This document shows positions 27,422 to 36,516 of a stretch of 47,567 nt of DNA, one piece after another (the stretch's first letter is position 1; each line of letters opens with the position of its first letter). A program made the position numbers and the translations under genes. The DNA is from Candidatus Binatia bacterium (GTDB lineage: Bacteria > Desulfobacterota > Binatia > UBA1149 > CAITLU01): NCBI GenBank assembly GCA_036493895.1, contig DASXOZ010000064.1:1-47567 (forward strand), read 5' to 3'. A model generated the notes under the pieces. It saw nothing but the letters and a program-made list of their open reading frames with translations. It had not been told where the DNA came from and did no database searches.

Positions 27422-28318
27422 ATGAGAATGCCTGCCGCGGCGGCCCTGCTGGCTGTTGCCCTTTTCCTGCCTTCCGCCGCGAAGGCCGATCCGACGCAGA
27501 ACCTCTCCGGCCACGAGCCCGAGTCGTGGGCGATGTTCTTCTACCAGTCGGCGACGTCGTTCGCGGGAGTCGGTGCCCCGCGCCATCGTGATCCATGGAC
27601 GGTCGATGCGTTCGTCGACCTCTACGAGCTCCCCCAGCTCGATGCCGAAGAGAGGACCGTGGGTTTTTCGGGGACCAAGACCGAAGACCTCAACAAGGCC
27701 CCGGTGTTCGGCCGGCCCGGCCTCGTCATCGGGCTTCCGTGGGATGTCTCGATGTGGGTCGGGTACATTCCGCCGATCGAAATCTTCGGCGTGCGTGCGC
27801 ACCTCGTCTCGCTGGCTTTCGAGAAGCCGGTCGTCGACGACGGCCCCGTGACGGCGGGGCTGCGCCTTCACACCCAGGTCGGACAGGTGCGCGGACCTTA
27901 CACGTGCCCGGAGAACGTCACGCATTTTCCGCCAGGCTCCGACGGCAATCCCTACGGCTGCAACGCGGTGTCCAACGACGCCGCGATCCAGAGAACGCTC
28001 GGCCTCGAGCTGGCGGGATCGTATCGCATCGATGCGCTGCACGGCCTGGCGCCGTACCTGTCGGTCGGTGTGAACTACCTGAACGGCGAATTCCACGTCA
28101 AGGGCGTCGAGTTCGACGAGCCCGACCGCACCAGGATGGCGTCCGATACCGTGACGTTCTCGCTCGGCTCGGGGCTGACGATGCCGATCACCGACCGTCT
28201 CTACGCGGGAATCGGGGTTTTCTGGACTCCGCTCTGGGTGACGCGGCCGCCGGCAACTCACGACCAGCGCGACTCGATGGTGCAGGTGCGCAGCGAGCTG
28301 ACGTTTCGTCTGCACTGA
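27422..28318 (+). CDS. Probable outer-membrane beta-barrel protein, unknown function
   Basis: 298 residues with a signal peptide, PAAAALLAVALFLPSAAKAD. The body alternates short amphipathic strands and loops, e.g. VTAGLRLHTQVGQVRG, LGLELAGSYRIDALHGLAPY and MVQVRSELTFRLH at the C-terminus, as in 12- to 14-stranded barrels. Two cysteines (YTCPENV and YGCNAV) may pair in a loop. I do not recognise a family. Divergent from the PEBP gene. Confidence 0.65.
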   Translation: MRMPAAAALLAVALFLPSAAKADPTQNLSGHEPESWAMFFYQSATSFAGVGAPRHRDPWTVDAFVDLYELPQLDAEERTVGFSGTKTEDLNKAPVFGRPGLVIGLPWDVSMWVGYIPPIEIFGVRAHLVSLAFEKPVVDDGPVTAGLRLHTQVGQVRGPYTCPENVTHFPPGSDGNPYGCNAVSNDAAIQRTLGLELAGSYRIDALHGLAPYLSVGVNYLNGEFHVKGVEFDEPDRTRMASDTVTFSLGSGLTMPITDRLYAGIGVFWTPLWVTRPPATHDQRDSMVQVRSELTFRLH

Positions 28319-28349
28319 GTGGAATTGGGGACAGGCCCCGGCTCGCCGT

Positions 28350-29018
28350 TCAGCTGCGGAACGACGCGAACTCGTCGACGTGGGCCCTTTCGGTGCGCCA
28401 CGAGTTGATCGCTGCCGCGTCGTCGCGGTATCCGATCGCCATCCCGCAGTAGAGCTGCCAGTGGTCGGGCACCTCGAAGAAACGGCGCACCAGCGAGTGC
28501 CGCTGCATCCACGACTCCTGCATGCAGCTTGCCAGTCCGCGCGACTCGGCCACCAGTGCGATAGTCTGCATCAGCATGCCGAGGTGGGCCCACTGGCCCG
28601 GGCCCATCTGGCGATCGATCGCGAAAAAGAACGCTGCCGGCGCGCCGAAGAAATCGAAGTTCTTCGCCAGCTGGCCAATGCGCGACGGCTTGTCCTCGCG
28701 CGGGATGCCGATGCTGCGATACAGCGCCTCGCCGCACTCGAAGCGGCGCGAACGGTACGGTTCCTTGATCTGCGGCGGATACATCGGGAATTCCGTCGGT
28801 TCCCCGAGAGGTGCTTCGCGTGCGGCCTCGGCGACGGCTTCGCGGAAACGCTGCATCGAACCGCCGCAAAGCGCGTAAATGTGCCACGGCTGGCAGTTTC
28901 CACCCGACGGCGCCCAGCGCGCGACTTCGAGAATGCTGCGAAGCTCGTCTTCTCCGACCGGGTCGGGCAGGAAGGCGCGCGTCGAGCGGCGCCCGCGAAT
29001 CGCTTCGATCACGTCCAC
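28350..29018 (-). CDS. Nitroreductase-family FMN oxidoreductase
   Basis: 222 residues from the GTG at 29018, which has AAAGGAG 9 nt upstream and lies 20 nt after the preceding glycosylase stop. DVIEAIRGRRSTRAFLPDPV and ILEVARWAPSGGNCQPWHIY form the FMN-binding start; FFFAIDRQMGPGQWAHLGML and GLASCMQESW are typical of the nitroreductase group acting on nitroaromatics or coupled flavin oxidation. A longer frame upstream runs into the glycosylase gene and is not used. Confidence 0.9.
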   Translation of the reverse strand: MDVIEAIRGRRSTRAFLPDPVGEDELRSILEVARWAPSGGNCQPWHIYALCGGSMQRFREAVAEAAREAPLGEPTEFPMYPPQIKEPYRSRRFECGEALYRSIGIPREDKPSRIGQLAKNFDFFGAPAAFFFAIDRQMGPGQWAHLGMLMQTIALVAESRGLASCMQESWMQRHSLVRRFFEVPDHWQLYCGMAIGYRDDAAAINSWRTERAHVDEFASFRS

Positions 29019-29038
29019 GTCGGCAATCTCCTTTTTGC

Positions 29039-29908
29039 TCAGTCCGGTTTTTTCGCGGCGCGGGCAGTGCGTCTCGTGACGCCGTCTGCAGCACGCCACA
29101 GATACCAGCTCGCGACGCTGCGCCACGGCTTCCACTTCCGGCCATGGAGAGCCAGCGCCTTCGGGGTCGGCAGGTCCTTCTTGCGGTACGCGGCCGCGAA
29201 GCCTTTGCGCACTCCGTAGTCGTCGACGGGAAGGACGTCCGGTCGCCCGAGACGGGACATCAGCAGCATCTCGGCGGTCCAGCGCCCGATGCCGCGCACG
29301 CGAACGAGAGCTTCGACGACCTCGTCGTCCGCCATCGATTCGATGCGCGCGAGCGACGGCACCGTACCGTCGCGGACTTTCTCGGCCAGGTCGCGAAGCG
29401 CTGCGACCTTGGCCCGCGACAGGCCGACGCTGCGGAGGTTTTCGTCGCGCGCTGCAAGGATGTGCGACGGCAAAATGCCGGAACGCGATTTCGGGAACAG
29501 CGCGGCCAGGCGTGCGTGGATCGTCGCAGCCGCCTTCCCTGTGAGCTGCTGGTAGACGATTGCTTCCGAAAGCGCCGCGAAGACGCTGCGGGTGCGGTTG
29601 GGCGAGAGGCGGCAGGGGCCGATCTCGTCGATGACGCGCGCGAGCACCGGATCGCTGGCCCGAAGATGGGCGGTGGCAGCGACGAGGTCGAGCATCGTGT
29701 CCGTCGCGGCAGTCGTGCGCGGCGGCTTGGTGGAGCTGAGGGCCCGGGCGAGCGCCGTCGTCGGCTTTGCTCGCGCCCCTGAATTCGCGGACGCCGCTAC
29801 CGGTGACGGCGTCGGCAATTTGGCGGGCGCGGGCACTCGGCGCCGGCGGCGCGTGCCCGTCGAGCTCGAGCTGGACCCTGCGCGCGAGCGCGCCTTGTTC
29901 CCCGGCAT
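29039..29908 (-). CDS. AlkA-type DNA-3-methyladenine glycosylase
   Basis: About 290 residues. The HhH-GPD fold occupies the C-terminal 220: PVLARVIDEIGPCRLSPNRT, SEAIVYQQLTGKAAATIHAR, VRVRGIGRWTAEMLLMSRLG (helix-hairpin-helix) and DVLPVDDYGVRKG with the catalytic Asp. It removes alkylated bases in base-excision repair. The start is uncertain: the ATG at 29908 gives a basic, Ser/Arg-rich N-terminal tail of about 70 residues, while the ATG at 29695 begins right at the fold. Neither has a good ribosome site. Followed by a nitroreductase gene 20 nt on. Confidence 0.88.
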   Translation of the reverse strand: MPGNKARSRAGSSSSSTGTRRRRRVPAPAKLPTPSPVAASANSGARAKPTTALARALSSTKPPRTTAATDTMLDLVAATAHLRASDPVLARVIDEIGPCRLSPNRTRSVFAALSEAIVYQQLTGKAAATIHARLAALFPKSRSGILPSHILAARDENLRSVGLSRAKVAALRDLAEKVRDGTVPSLARIESMADDEVVEALVRVRGIGRWTAEMLLMSRLGRPDVLPVDDYGVRKGFAAAYRKKDLPTPKALALHGRKWKPWRSVASWYLWRAADGVTRRTARAAKKPD

Positions 29909-30072
29909 GCCGCGAAGGCTAGCACGCAGGGCGGAAGACGGAACTGCAGAGGACTCGTCTCGCCACTGCCGCTCGTCGCGGCCGCCGGGGATCGTCGAAT
30001 CCGGCGGTGGCGGCGCCGCCCGGCTTTGGCTATCGAGAGCGGTCGCCGTATCGAAGCGGCGCAGCCGTTCCA

Positions 30073-30510
30073 GTGAGAGTCCTTCTGCAGCGTGTCTCTG
30101 CCGCATCCGTTTCGATCGACGGTGAAGAAGTCGGTCGAATCGGGCGCGGCCTTTGCTTGTTCGTCGGTTTCACGCACGACGACGGCGACGCGCAGGTCGC
30201 GTGGATGGCCGACAAGATCCGCAGCCTGAGGTTGTTCGCCGACGCCGAAGGAAAGATGAACCTCGGCCTGGTCGAGGTCGCGGGCGCCGTGCTCGTCGTC
30301 TCGCAGTTCACGCTCTACGGCGACGTCGTGAAAGGCCGGCGTCCGTCATTCTCCGGGGCGGCGCAGCCGCAGCTCGCGAATGCATGGTACGAGCGCTTCT
30401 GCGCGCTGCTGCGCGAATCCGGGCTCGTGGTTGCGACCGGCCGCTTCGGCGCGATGATGCACGTCGAGATCCACAACGACGGGCCGGTCACGCTGATGCT
30501 CGAGCGCTAG
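30073..30510 (+). CDS. dtd: D-aminoacyl-tRNA deacylase
   Basis: 145 residues, the normal Dtd length. RVLLQRVSAASVSIDGEEVG at the start; SQFTLYGDVVKGRRPSFSGA with the conserved SQFTL, and the C-terminal HNDGPVTLMLE with the Gly-cis-Pro motif. It frees tRNAs mischarged with D-amino acids or glycine. The GTG at 30073 gives the standard N-terminus; earlier in-frame starts do not. Confidence 0.97.
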   Translation: MRVLLQRVSAASVSIDGEEVGRIGRGLCLFVGFTHDDGDAQVAWMADKIRSLRLFADAEGKMNLGLVEVAGAVLVVSQFTLYGDVVKGRRPSFSGAAQPQLANAWYERFCALLRESGLVVATGRFGAMMHVEIHNDGPVTLMLER

Positions 30511-30525
30511 CGCACTGTGGAGTTC

Positions 30526-32004
30526 TCAACCGAGCGCGGAAAGCACCTCCGCCGCGGCTCTTTCTCCCGAGCGCACCGCGCCGTCCATGTAGCCGTTCCA
30601 GAACGTCGAGGTTTCGGTGCCGGCCCAGTGGATGCGGTCCACCGGCTCGCGCAGCGCGGCGGCGAAATCGCCGAGAGTTCCGGGACCGAGCACCGCGACC
30701 GGACAGCCGCGGTTCCACTGTTCTTCGGCCCACGCGAACGTCACGACCTCGATCGGATCGAGGGCCTGGTTGCCGAAGAACGTCGCGAGCTGGGTGAGAC
30801 AGGCGTCGCTCAGCGCGGTGTCGGGTTGGGCTTCCCAGTGCCGGGCCTCGGTGCCTCCGATGAATCCCATCATGATGCCGAGGCTGCCGTCCTGCGGCGA
30901 AGTATCGAAGGTGACCTTGATCGGTCCGTTCTCGCTGATGGCCTGGCCCGTCAGGCCGGCGTCGCGCCAGAACGGAGTGCGGTAGACTGCTTCGAACTTC
31001 ATCAGCGTGCCCGCAGGCATTCTCTGCGTGAGCTGGTCGCGCAGCGCCGGAAGGGGCGGTTCGTACTGGATGCGTCCGGCCAGCGTCGGCGGAATCGCGA
31101 CGATCACGTACTGCCCGCGCACGCGGTGACGATCGGACCACACGGCGACGCCCTGATCCCCCTGCTGGATGCGCGTGACCGGCATGTCGAGCAGCACGCT
31201 GCTGCCGAGCTCGGCGGCCACGCTCAGGGCAACCATCTGGGAGCCGCCGACGAAGCGGCTCTCCTGCGCGCCGCCCGACGTGTTGAAGTTGCGCTCGAAC
31301 GTTCCCTGGTTCTGCTCGTTGCCGGACGCGGCGATGTAGAACAGCGTGAACAGCAGCGAGATCTCGCCGGGCTCGCAGCCGAAGATCGCCTCGGTGGCCG
31401 CCGACACCACGGCCATGAACTCGTCGCTGCCGCTCGAATTGGAGCGCAGCCAGGAATCGAGGGTCTGGCGGTCCCACTGTTTCGCATTCGCGGCAGTCCA
31501 CGGCGCATCGACCGGTACCTGGGTGGCCATCTGGTCGAGAAGCGTGACGACGGCGAGGATGTCGCCGGCAACGACGGGATCGGCAGGCGCGGTGCCGAAC
31601 GGAGTGTTGTTCGGAAACACCTCGCGGCGACCGTTGGCGTAAAAGACGTTGTTGCCGGTGTTGTAGGTCGGGAACAGGTCGACGCCGACTTCGCCGGCGA
31701 GGGCCTGGATGCGGTCCTGCGTGGGTCCGGTGAACATGCCGCCGAGCTCGCTGTAGCTGCCGCTTGCCAGCTGGTGCGTGAGCGTGCGGCCACCGACGCG
31801 GTCCCTGGCCTCGAGCACGAGTACCGAGCGGCCCGCCTGCGAGATGCGGCGTGCGGCAGTGAGGCCGGCAAGGCCGGCGCCGACGACGATGACGTCGGCC
31901 GTGTGACCGGATGCTTCGGCCGGCTGCGGAAAACGAAGAGTTGCCAGTGCCGTACCTGCGGCGACCGAAGCGCCCAGGAATTGGCGGCGAGAAAGCTTGG
32001 ACAC
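30526..32004 (-). CDS. Tat-exported flavin amine oxidase
   Basis: 492 residues. The twin-arginine signal SKLSRRQFLGASVAAG ends around PAEASG, so the folded enzyme is exported with FAD. Dinucleotide-binding segment DVIVVGAGLAGLTAARRISQ, VLEARDRVGGRTLTHQL, and the C-terminal IHWAGTETSTFWNGYMDGAV with SGERAAAEVL are hallmarks of monoamine/polyamine oxidases. It oxidises an unidentified amine, yielding aldehyde, ammonia and peroxide. The GTG has AGGAGGA 9 nt upstream. Convergent with dtd (15 nt gap). Confidence 0.92.
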   Translation of the reverse strand: MSKLSRRQFLGASVAAGTALATLRFPQPAEASGHTADVIVVGAGLAGLTAARRISQAGRSVLVLEARDRVGGRTLTHQLASGSYSELGGMFTGPTQDRIQALAGEVGVDLFPTYNTGNNVFYANGRREVFPNNTPFGTAPADPVVAGDILAVVTLLDQMATQVPVDAPWTAANAKQWDRQTLDSWLRSNSSGSDEFMAVVSAATEAIFGCEPGEISLLFTLFYIAASGNEQNQGTFERNFNTSGGAQESRFVGGSQMVALSVAAELGSSVLLDMPVTRIQQGDQGVAVWSDRHRVRGQYVIVAIPPTLAGRIQYEPPLPALRDQLTQRMPAGTLMKFEAVYRTPFWRDAGLTGQAISENGPIKVTFDTSPQDGSLGIMMGFIGGTEARHWEAQPDTALSDACLTQLATFFGNQALDPIEVVTFAWAEEQWNRGCPVAVLGPGTLGDFAAALREPVDRIHWAGTETSTFWNGYMDGAVRSGERAAAEVLSALG

Positions 32005-32177
32005 GGGCGGCAGTCCTCCTGCCCCCCTCCCGATAGACGGCATTATGGCTGCATCCTGCGACGCCGACAATCGACTCCGCACTACCCACAAGAGGCGCCG
32101 TGTCCGTGCGCGAGGAAGGGCGCAATGGCACAATCGCGGCCGGCGGGAATCGCGAGACCCGCGATGCAGGAAACGAG

Positions 32178-32451
32178 ATGGACGCGAGCGCAGCAGTCAC
32201 AGCGGCAGGTGAGGATCCGGATGCGCTCGTCATCGGCGCCGGCTTCGACGCCGGCACCGGTGGACTGACGCAGATCGACCTGCGCGGCTCTTCGGGACGT
32301 TCGCTGTCGGAGCTCTGGAGCGGAGGGGTACATGGGCGCGAACATTCCGGGCAAGAAGCGCCAGCTTCTGAACTACGCGGGGTTGCAGAACTACCTCGCG
32401 CTCTGCAGGGAATCTGCCGAGTGCGGTTACTCGGGGTTTCCCCTGAGCTGA
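32178..32451 (+). pseudogene. Remnant of a Baeyer-Villiger flavin monooxygenase with internal deletions
   Basis: Three pieces of one enzyme family lie in order. First, an ATG at 32178 with AGGAAA upstream and DPDALVIGAGF, the start of the FAD-binding fold. Second, joined without a gap near 32241-32246, GFDAGTGGLTQIDLRGSSGR, which normally sits some 350 residues later. Third, in another frame, YMGANIPGKKRQLLNYAGLQ and CRESAECGYSGFPLS, the usual C-terminus, ending in TGA at 32449-32451. About 80-100 residues are missing between the second and third. The FxGxxxHxxxW fingerprint is absent, so no activity can remain. Identification rests on remembered family sequence. Confidence 0.75.
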
Positions 32452-32519
32452 GCGCGACGGGCTCGATCATGCTCGATCATGCGGATCGTATGGAACGCAA
32501 GCAGACGAAGGAGAAAGTG

Positions 32520-33284
32520 ATGAGCAAGTCCCACGGAAAATACGTCTGGTACGAGCTCGCCACCAGCGACGTCGAAGGCGCGAAGAAGTTCTACGGCGAC
32601 GTTATCGGCTGGGGCACCGACCGCTTCGGCGGACCCGAAGGCGACTACACGATCTGGAAAGCCGGTGCGCAGGGGATCGGCGGCGCGATGACGCTTCCCG
32701 AAGAAGCGCGAAAAGCCGGCGCGCCGCCGCGCTGGGTCGGCTACGTGTACGTCGACGACGTCGATGCGATCGTCGCCAAGGCAAAATCCCTGGGCGGCCA
32801 CGAGGTGGTGCCGCCGACCGATCTTCCGGACGTCGGTCGCATCGCGATGGTGTCCGACCCGCAAGGCGCCGTGATCGCGATGATCAAGCCGAACGGCCCC
32901 GAAGCGCCTTGGCTCGACGAGGTTCCCGACGGCCACGTCTCATGGAACGAGCTTCTGGCCGGAGAGCAGGAAGCAGCGCTGCACTTCTATGCCGAGCTGT
33001 TCGGCTGGCAGAAGGAGCAGGCCGTGCCGATGCCCAACGGCATCTATCAGCTCTATGGAAAGCACGGACATACCCTCGGTGGCATGATGACGCGCCCCAC
33101 GGGGTATCCCGCGCCGCCGCACTGGCTCTACTACGTCAAGGTCGCGGACCTCGATGCCGCCATCGAACGCGTCCGCAAGAGCGGCGGCAAGGTGATGATG
33201 GGCCCGATGGAGGTGCCCGGCGGCAGCCGCATCGCGCAGTGCACGGATCCCCAGGGCGCGGCCTTCGCGTTGAACGGGCGCTAG
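32520..33284 (+). CDS. Two-domain VOC-family protein
   Basis: 254 residues built of two glyoxalase-like units. Unit 1 starts GKYVWYELATSDVEGAKKFY and ends GRIAMVSDPQGAVIAMIKP; unit 2 starts GHVSWNELLAGEQEAALHFY and ends SRIAQCTDPQGAAFALNG. This layout resembles mycobacterial antigen CFP-30B-type proteins, whose function is not settled. The ATG has AAGGAG 8 nt upstream. The reading frame is open back to the start of the monooxygenase remnant, so a read-through fusion is formally possible, but the ATG at 32520 gives the normal protein. Confidence 0.9.
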   Translation: MSKSHGKYVWYELATSDVEGAKKFYGDVIGWGTDRFGGPEGDYTIWKAGAQGIGGAMTLPEEARKAGAPPRWVGYVYVDDVDAIVAKAKSLGGHEVVPPTDLPDVGRIAMVSDPQGAVIAMIKPNGPEAPWLDEVPDGHVSWNELLAGEQEAALHFYAELFGWQKEQAVPMPNGIYQLYGKHGHTLGGMMTRPTGYPAPPHWLYYVKVADLDAAIERVRKSGGKVMMGPMEVPGGSRIAQCTDPQGAAFALNGR

Positions 33285-33293
33285 AACAGGAAA

Positions 33294-33863
33294 ATGATCC
33301 GGGCAGAGGCCAAACCGATGCCCGGATCATCCGCCCAGTCATCGTTCCGTCGGCTGCGTGTCGCGATTTGCGCGGGCGCTATCGCGATCGCGTCAGGCTG
33401 CGCGACGACCGCGCCATGGCCGGTCGTCGCCGCCCCTCCTCCTGCTCCCTCCGCGCCGCCCGTCGCTCCGGCGGCCGACGTAGGCAACGTCGACCTCGAG
33501 TCGCTGTTCGGCCACGACTGGATCTTCGTCGAGATCCCCGGTTTCCACGAGCCGCTGCCGTCGGCGCTCCCGGTTGCCGGATTCATCATGACAAGGGAGA
33601 GCGGACGCATCCTGACCGGCACCACCGGATGCAACCAGATGTCGTCCGGCTATCGCCTTTATGCGGCGACCGGAAGGCTGGAATTCACGAACCTGAGGAA
33701 CAACCGACGCCTCTGCGACCGTGTCAGCTCCGATACCGAGGAGGCCGTGCTGCACGCGATGATCGCGACGGATTCCTTCCGCATGGTCGGCGGCGATCTC
33801 GAGTTGTGGTCGAAGGGAAGCCTCGTCGCCCGCCTCGTGCATCCGGTCCACCCCTTTCGATAG
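33294..33863 (+). CDS. META-domain (HslJ-like) lipoprotein
   Basis: 189 residues. Signal with lipobox IASGC, then a proline/alanine linker, then a META domain: LFGHDWIFVEIPG, ILTGTTGCNQMSSGYRLYA with the conserved GCN, NLRNNRRLCDR, and a final beta-strand ELWSKGSLVARLV. META proteins are small periplasmic beta-structures tied to stress and antibiotic tolerance. It starts 9 nt after the VOC stop. Confidence 0.85.
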   Translation: MIRAEAKPMPGSSAQSSFRRLRVAICAGAIAIASGCATTAPWPVVAAPPPAPSAPPVAPAADVGNVDLESLFGHDWIFVEIPGFHEPLPSALPVAGFIMTRESGRILTGTTGCNQMSSGYRLYAATGRLEFTNLRNNRRLCDRVSSDTEEAVLHAMIATDSFRMVGGDLELWSKGSLVARLVHPVHPFR

Positions 33864-33882
33864 GCCGATAGGCCGATAGGCC
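33859..33882. repeat. Three perfect 8-nt tandem repeats
   Basis: GATAGGCC is repeated three times without interruption, from the stop codon of the META lipoprotein gene to 18 nt before the SRAP gene. An 8-nt period makes it a likely slippage site, but it lies outside both coding frames. Confidence 0.85.
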
Positions 33883-33899
33883 AAGAGGAAACAAAGCCG

Positions 33900-34595
33900 A
33901 TGTGCGGTCGTTTCGTGCTGTCGACGCCGGCCGATGCGCTGGCTGCGGAATTTTCTGCCTCTACCGGCGGGCTGCTGCTCAGGCCGCGCTACAACATCGC
34001 GCCGATGCAGGACATCGTCGTCGTCCGGAGCGACGGCGGCGAGCGAAAGCTATTGACGATGCGCTGGGGCCTGGTGCCGTCGTGGGCGAAGGACCCGTCG
34101 ATCGCATCGAAACTTCTCAACGCGCGCTCGGAGACCGCCGCGACCAGGCCGGCCTTTCGCGATGCCGTGCGCCGGCGGCGCTGCATCGTGCCGGCAAGCG
34201 GCTTTTACGAGTGGAAAAAAGAAGGCACGCGCAAGCAGCCGTGGTACTTCCGCCCGTCGCAGACTTCGTGCACGCTGGCGATCGCCGCGCTTTGGGAGAA
34301 ATGGAAAAGCCCCGAAGGGGAATGGATCGAGACTTGTTGCCTTCTGACCACCGGCGCCAACACGGTGCTGGCCCCGGTACACGACCGCATGCCCGTGCTG
34401 CTCGACCGCGAAGGCGTCGCGCGCTGGCTCGACTCCTCCTGCACCGATCCCGAGCGTATCGGCGATCTTCTCGCGCCGTGCGACGCCGGCGTCATCGAAG
34501 GCCACGCGGTCTCCACCGCGGTCAACAGCGTGCGCAACGACGACGCGCGCAACATCGAGGCCGAGCGGCCGGCCCAGGAAGGACTTCCGTTCTAG
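33900..34595 (+). CDS. SRAP-family abasic-site DNA-protein crosslinking protein
   Basis: 231 residues. Begins MCGRFVLSTP: Cys2 forms the thiazolidine link to abasic sites in single-stranded DNA after Met removal. LLTMRWGLVPSWAKDPS, NARSETAATRPAFRD, PASGFYEWKK (conserved Glu) and LAPVHDRMPVLL (active-site His) complete the YedK/HMCES signature. It shields abasic sites at replication forks. The ATG at 33900 must be the start since Cys2 has to be N-terminal. AGAGGAAA upstream. Confidence 0.95.
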   Translation: MCGRFVLSTPADALAAEFSASTGGLLLRPRYNIAPMQDIVVVRSDGGERKLLTMRWGLVPSWAKDPSIASKLLNARSETAATRPAFRDAVRRRRCIVPASGFYEWKKEGTRKQPWYFRPSQTSCTLAIAALWEKWKSPEGEWIETCCLLTTGANTVLAPVHDRMPVLLDREGVARWLDSSCTDPERIGDLLAPCDAGVIEGHAVSTAVNSVRNDDARNIEAERPAQEGLPF

Positions 34596-34655
34596 TGGCG
34601 CGGTCCGCTCGCAGGACCTTTCACTGGCCAGCGTGAAGCTCGCCGCCGGTGAGCG

Positions 34656-36248
34656 TCAGTTCGGTCCCGGCTGCGAAGTCGTTCCGAGCCCGTCGAAGAC
34701 GCTCCACGAATAGACCGATCCGATGACGTTGTTGTAAGCGGCGCTGGCCGTCGTGAAGTACGCCCACGCGGCGCCCGGCGTCTGCTCGCGAACGTGCTCG
34801 AAATAGAACTTGCGCGGCTCGCCGGTGCCGTGGGAGCTGGCCGCGATCCCCTGGTACTTGAGCTGCGTCGAAAACGTGACCGAGCTGCCGATCTGGTACC
34901 ACGCCTGATTATTCGGCGACAGCCAGCCGTCGCAGGTCTCGTTCGTCGTCGACGTCGATTTACAGCGAAGGCGGAAGAACACCATGCTCTCGGAGTTCAC
35001 TCCGAGCTGCTCGGTCGAGTACGACGTGGTTCCCCACCCGCTGCCCGTCGCCGTGCGCCACTGGATGCGCGGCTGATTGTCGTCGCCGGTCGTGCAGACG
35101 GCGAAATAAGGCGCCGTCGCGCCGGTGCGGCTGGCGCGCGCCATCAGGCAGCCCTTGGTCATCTGGCTCCCGACGTGCGACTCGGCCTGGTGGATGTCGG
35201 CTTCCCAGTACGTGTAACCGCCGCTCGTATCGATGTTGCCGGTGGACGGGCCGATCTCGTGGAAGAAGAATCCCGAATCGGTGTTGCCGTCGATGTCCTC
35301 GGTGTTGACGAGCAGCGAGATGCCGCTCGGCTGGGCCTCGGCGCCGGTCGGACAGCTGCCCGTGATGCATTCGAACGGCCACAGGTTCGTGTTGTGCGTC
35401 TCGGCCCAGGTGTCCTGGTGGTAGTTGACCTTGTCGGTCGCGAGCAGGTGCACGGAGCTGGCCTTGGCGGCCGCGAAGCTCGTGCTGTCGTTCAGATTGT
35501 AGTCGCGGCTGATAAAACCGGCGTTGAAGATCGCCTGGGCCTGCGCGGCGTCGACGCCGTCGTGGTTGAAGAAGAGGCGGAAACTGTCGGTGCTCTGGGT
35601 GGCCCAGTCGCCGGCGACGTACGCCTGGCGGGCGGGATCGGTCGCGACGGCCGCGGTGCTCGCGTACTGGCCGGAACCGCCGGCGATCACGACGAAGAAG
35701 CGTCCTTTCATTTCGGCTACGCTCGGCCAGCGGCACGCGCCCTTGACCGAACCCTGCAGCGTCGTCGCGCCGGGGCAGTCGGCGAGCAGCTCGGCCGGTT
35801 TCTTGTTTGCGGCTCCGAGCCAGTTCGAGATCAGGGTGTCGAACGTCGCGCGGTCGTGGCCGGTCGTGAAGTTGTCCTTCAGATCGATGAAGATCGTGAT
35901 GACTTCGTGGCTCGGATTGATGTCGTGCTCCGACATCACGTTGCGCAGGCAGCCCGACAGGGTTCGGCAGCGGTTATAGCTGTCGTCGGTGTCGTGGTAG
36001 ACGGCAAAGTCGCCGGCCGTGCCGGTGGCGTGCAGGTCGAACTCCACCGAATGCACACGGTGGTAGACGATCTGGTCGCCGATGCTCTCGACGCGCTCGT
36101 ACGAATTGTGCGACGACTTCTGCCGTACGTGGTTGTAGAGCGGACCGCTGTAAGAGCCGGTGCCGGCGCCGGCGATCGCAGCGGCAAAAATCGTCGACGA
36201 GGCGGCGGCAGCCAGCGCTGCGGCGGTGCGGGAAAGGCGGATGGCCAT
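34656..36248 (-). CDS. Secreted phosphoinositide phospholipase C-type protein
   Basis: About 530 residues with a signal peptide ending near IAGAG. The TIM-barrel start has HVRQKSSHNSYERVESIGDQ and RVHSVEFDLHAT, matching the two catalytic-His strands of PI-PLC (Ca2+-dependent bacterial type), then HEVITIFIDLKDN. The last 200 residues hold another domain, YWEADIHQAESHVGSQMTKG and later SWSVFDGLG, rich in Ser/Thr and with paired cysteines. Probably secreted and acting on phosphoinositides or glycosyl-PI anchors. The ATG at 36248 is chosen for the signal peptide; the Shine-Dalgarno is weak. Confidence 0.8.
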   Translation of the reverse strand: MAIRLSRTAAALAAAASSTIFAAAIAGAGTGSYSGPLYNHVRQKSSHNSYERVESIGDQIVYHRVHSVEFDLHATGTAGDFAVYHDTDDSYNRCRTLSGCLRNVMSEHDINPSHEVITIFIDLKDNFTTGHDRATFDTLISNWLGAANKKPAELLADCPGATTLQGSVKGACRWPSVAEMKGRFFVVIAGGSGQYASTAAVATDPARQAYVAGDWATQSTDSFRLFFNHDGVDAAQAQAIFNAGFISRDYNLNDSTSFAAAKASSVHLLATDKVNYHQDTWAETHNTNLWPFECITGSCPTGAEAQPSGISLLVNTEDIDGNTDSGFFFHEIGPSTGNIDTSGGYTYWEADIHQAESHVGSQMTKGCLMARASRTGATAPYFAVCTTGDDNQPRIQWRTATGSGWGTTSYSTEQLGVNSESMVFFRLRCKSTSTTNETCDGWLSPNNQAWYQIGSSVTFSTQLKYQGIAASSHGTGEPRKFYFEHVREQTPGAAWAYFTTASAAYNNVIGSVYSWSVFDGLGTTSQPGPN

Positions 36249-36516
36249 GAAGCCCTTTTTGAGCGGAAACGTGACGTGTGGTGGATCGGCGCCGGCGTGT
36301 CGCGCGAAATCCGACAAGTCGAATAGCAAGGCGGTCACGTCCGCGTCAAGAAAAACATCGCGGGAGCACGCGCTCGACTCGCGGATTTCCATGCGTCCAA
36401 GCGAAGCGTGCGTGTAGGCGGCCGACTACTGCGCGCATCGGCTGACGCGCGGCTTCCGGAGCGTGCCTGGAACTGCTCGCGGCGGGCGCCGCCTGTACGC
36501 GTTCGACTGCGCCGGA

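Noticed and set aside
32100..33284. A single 394-residue VOC protein
   Set aside because: The first 140 codons include monooxygenase remnant; the ATG at 32520 has its own ribosome site and gives the normal two-domain length.
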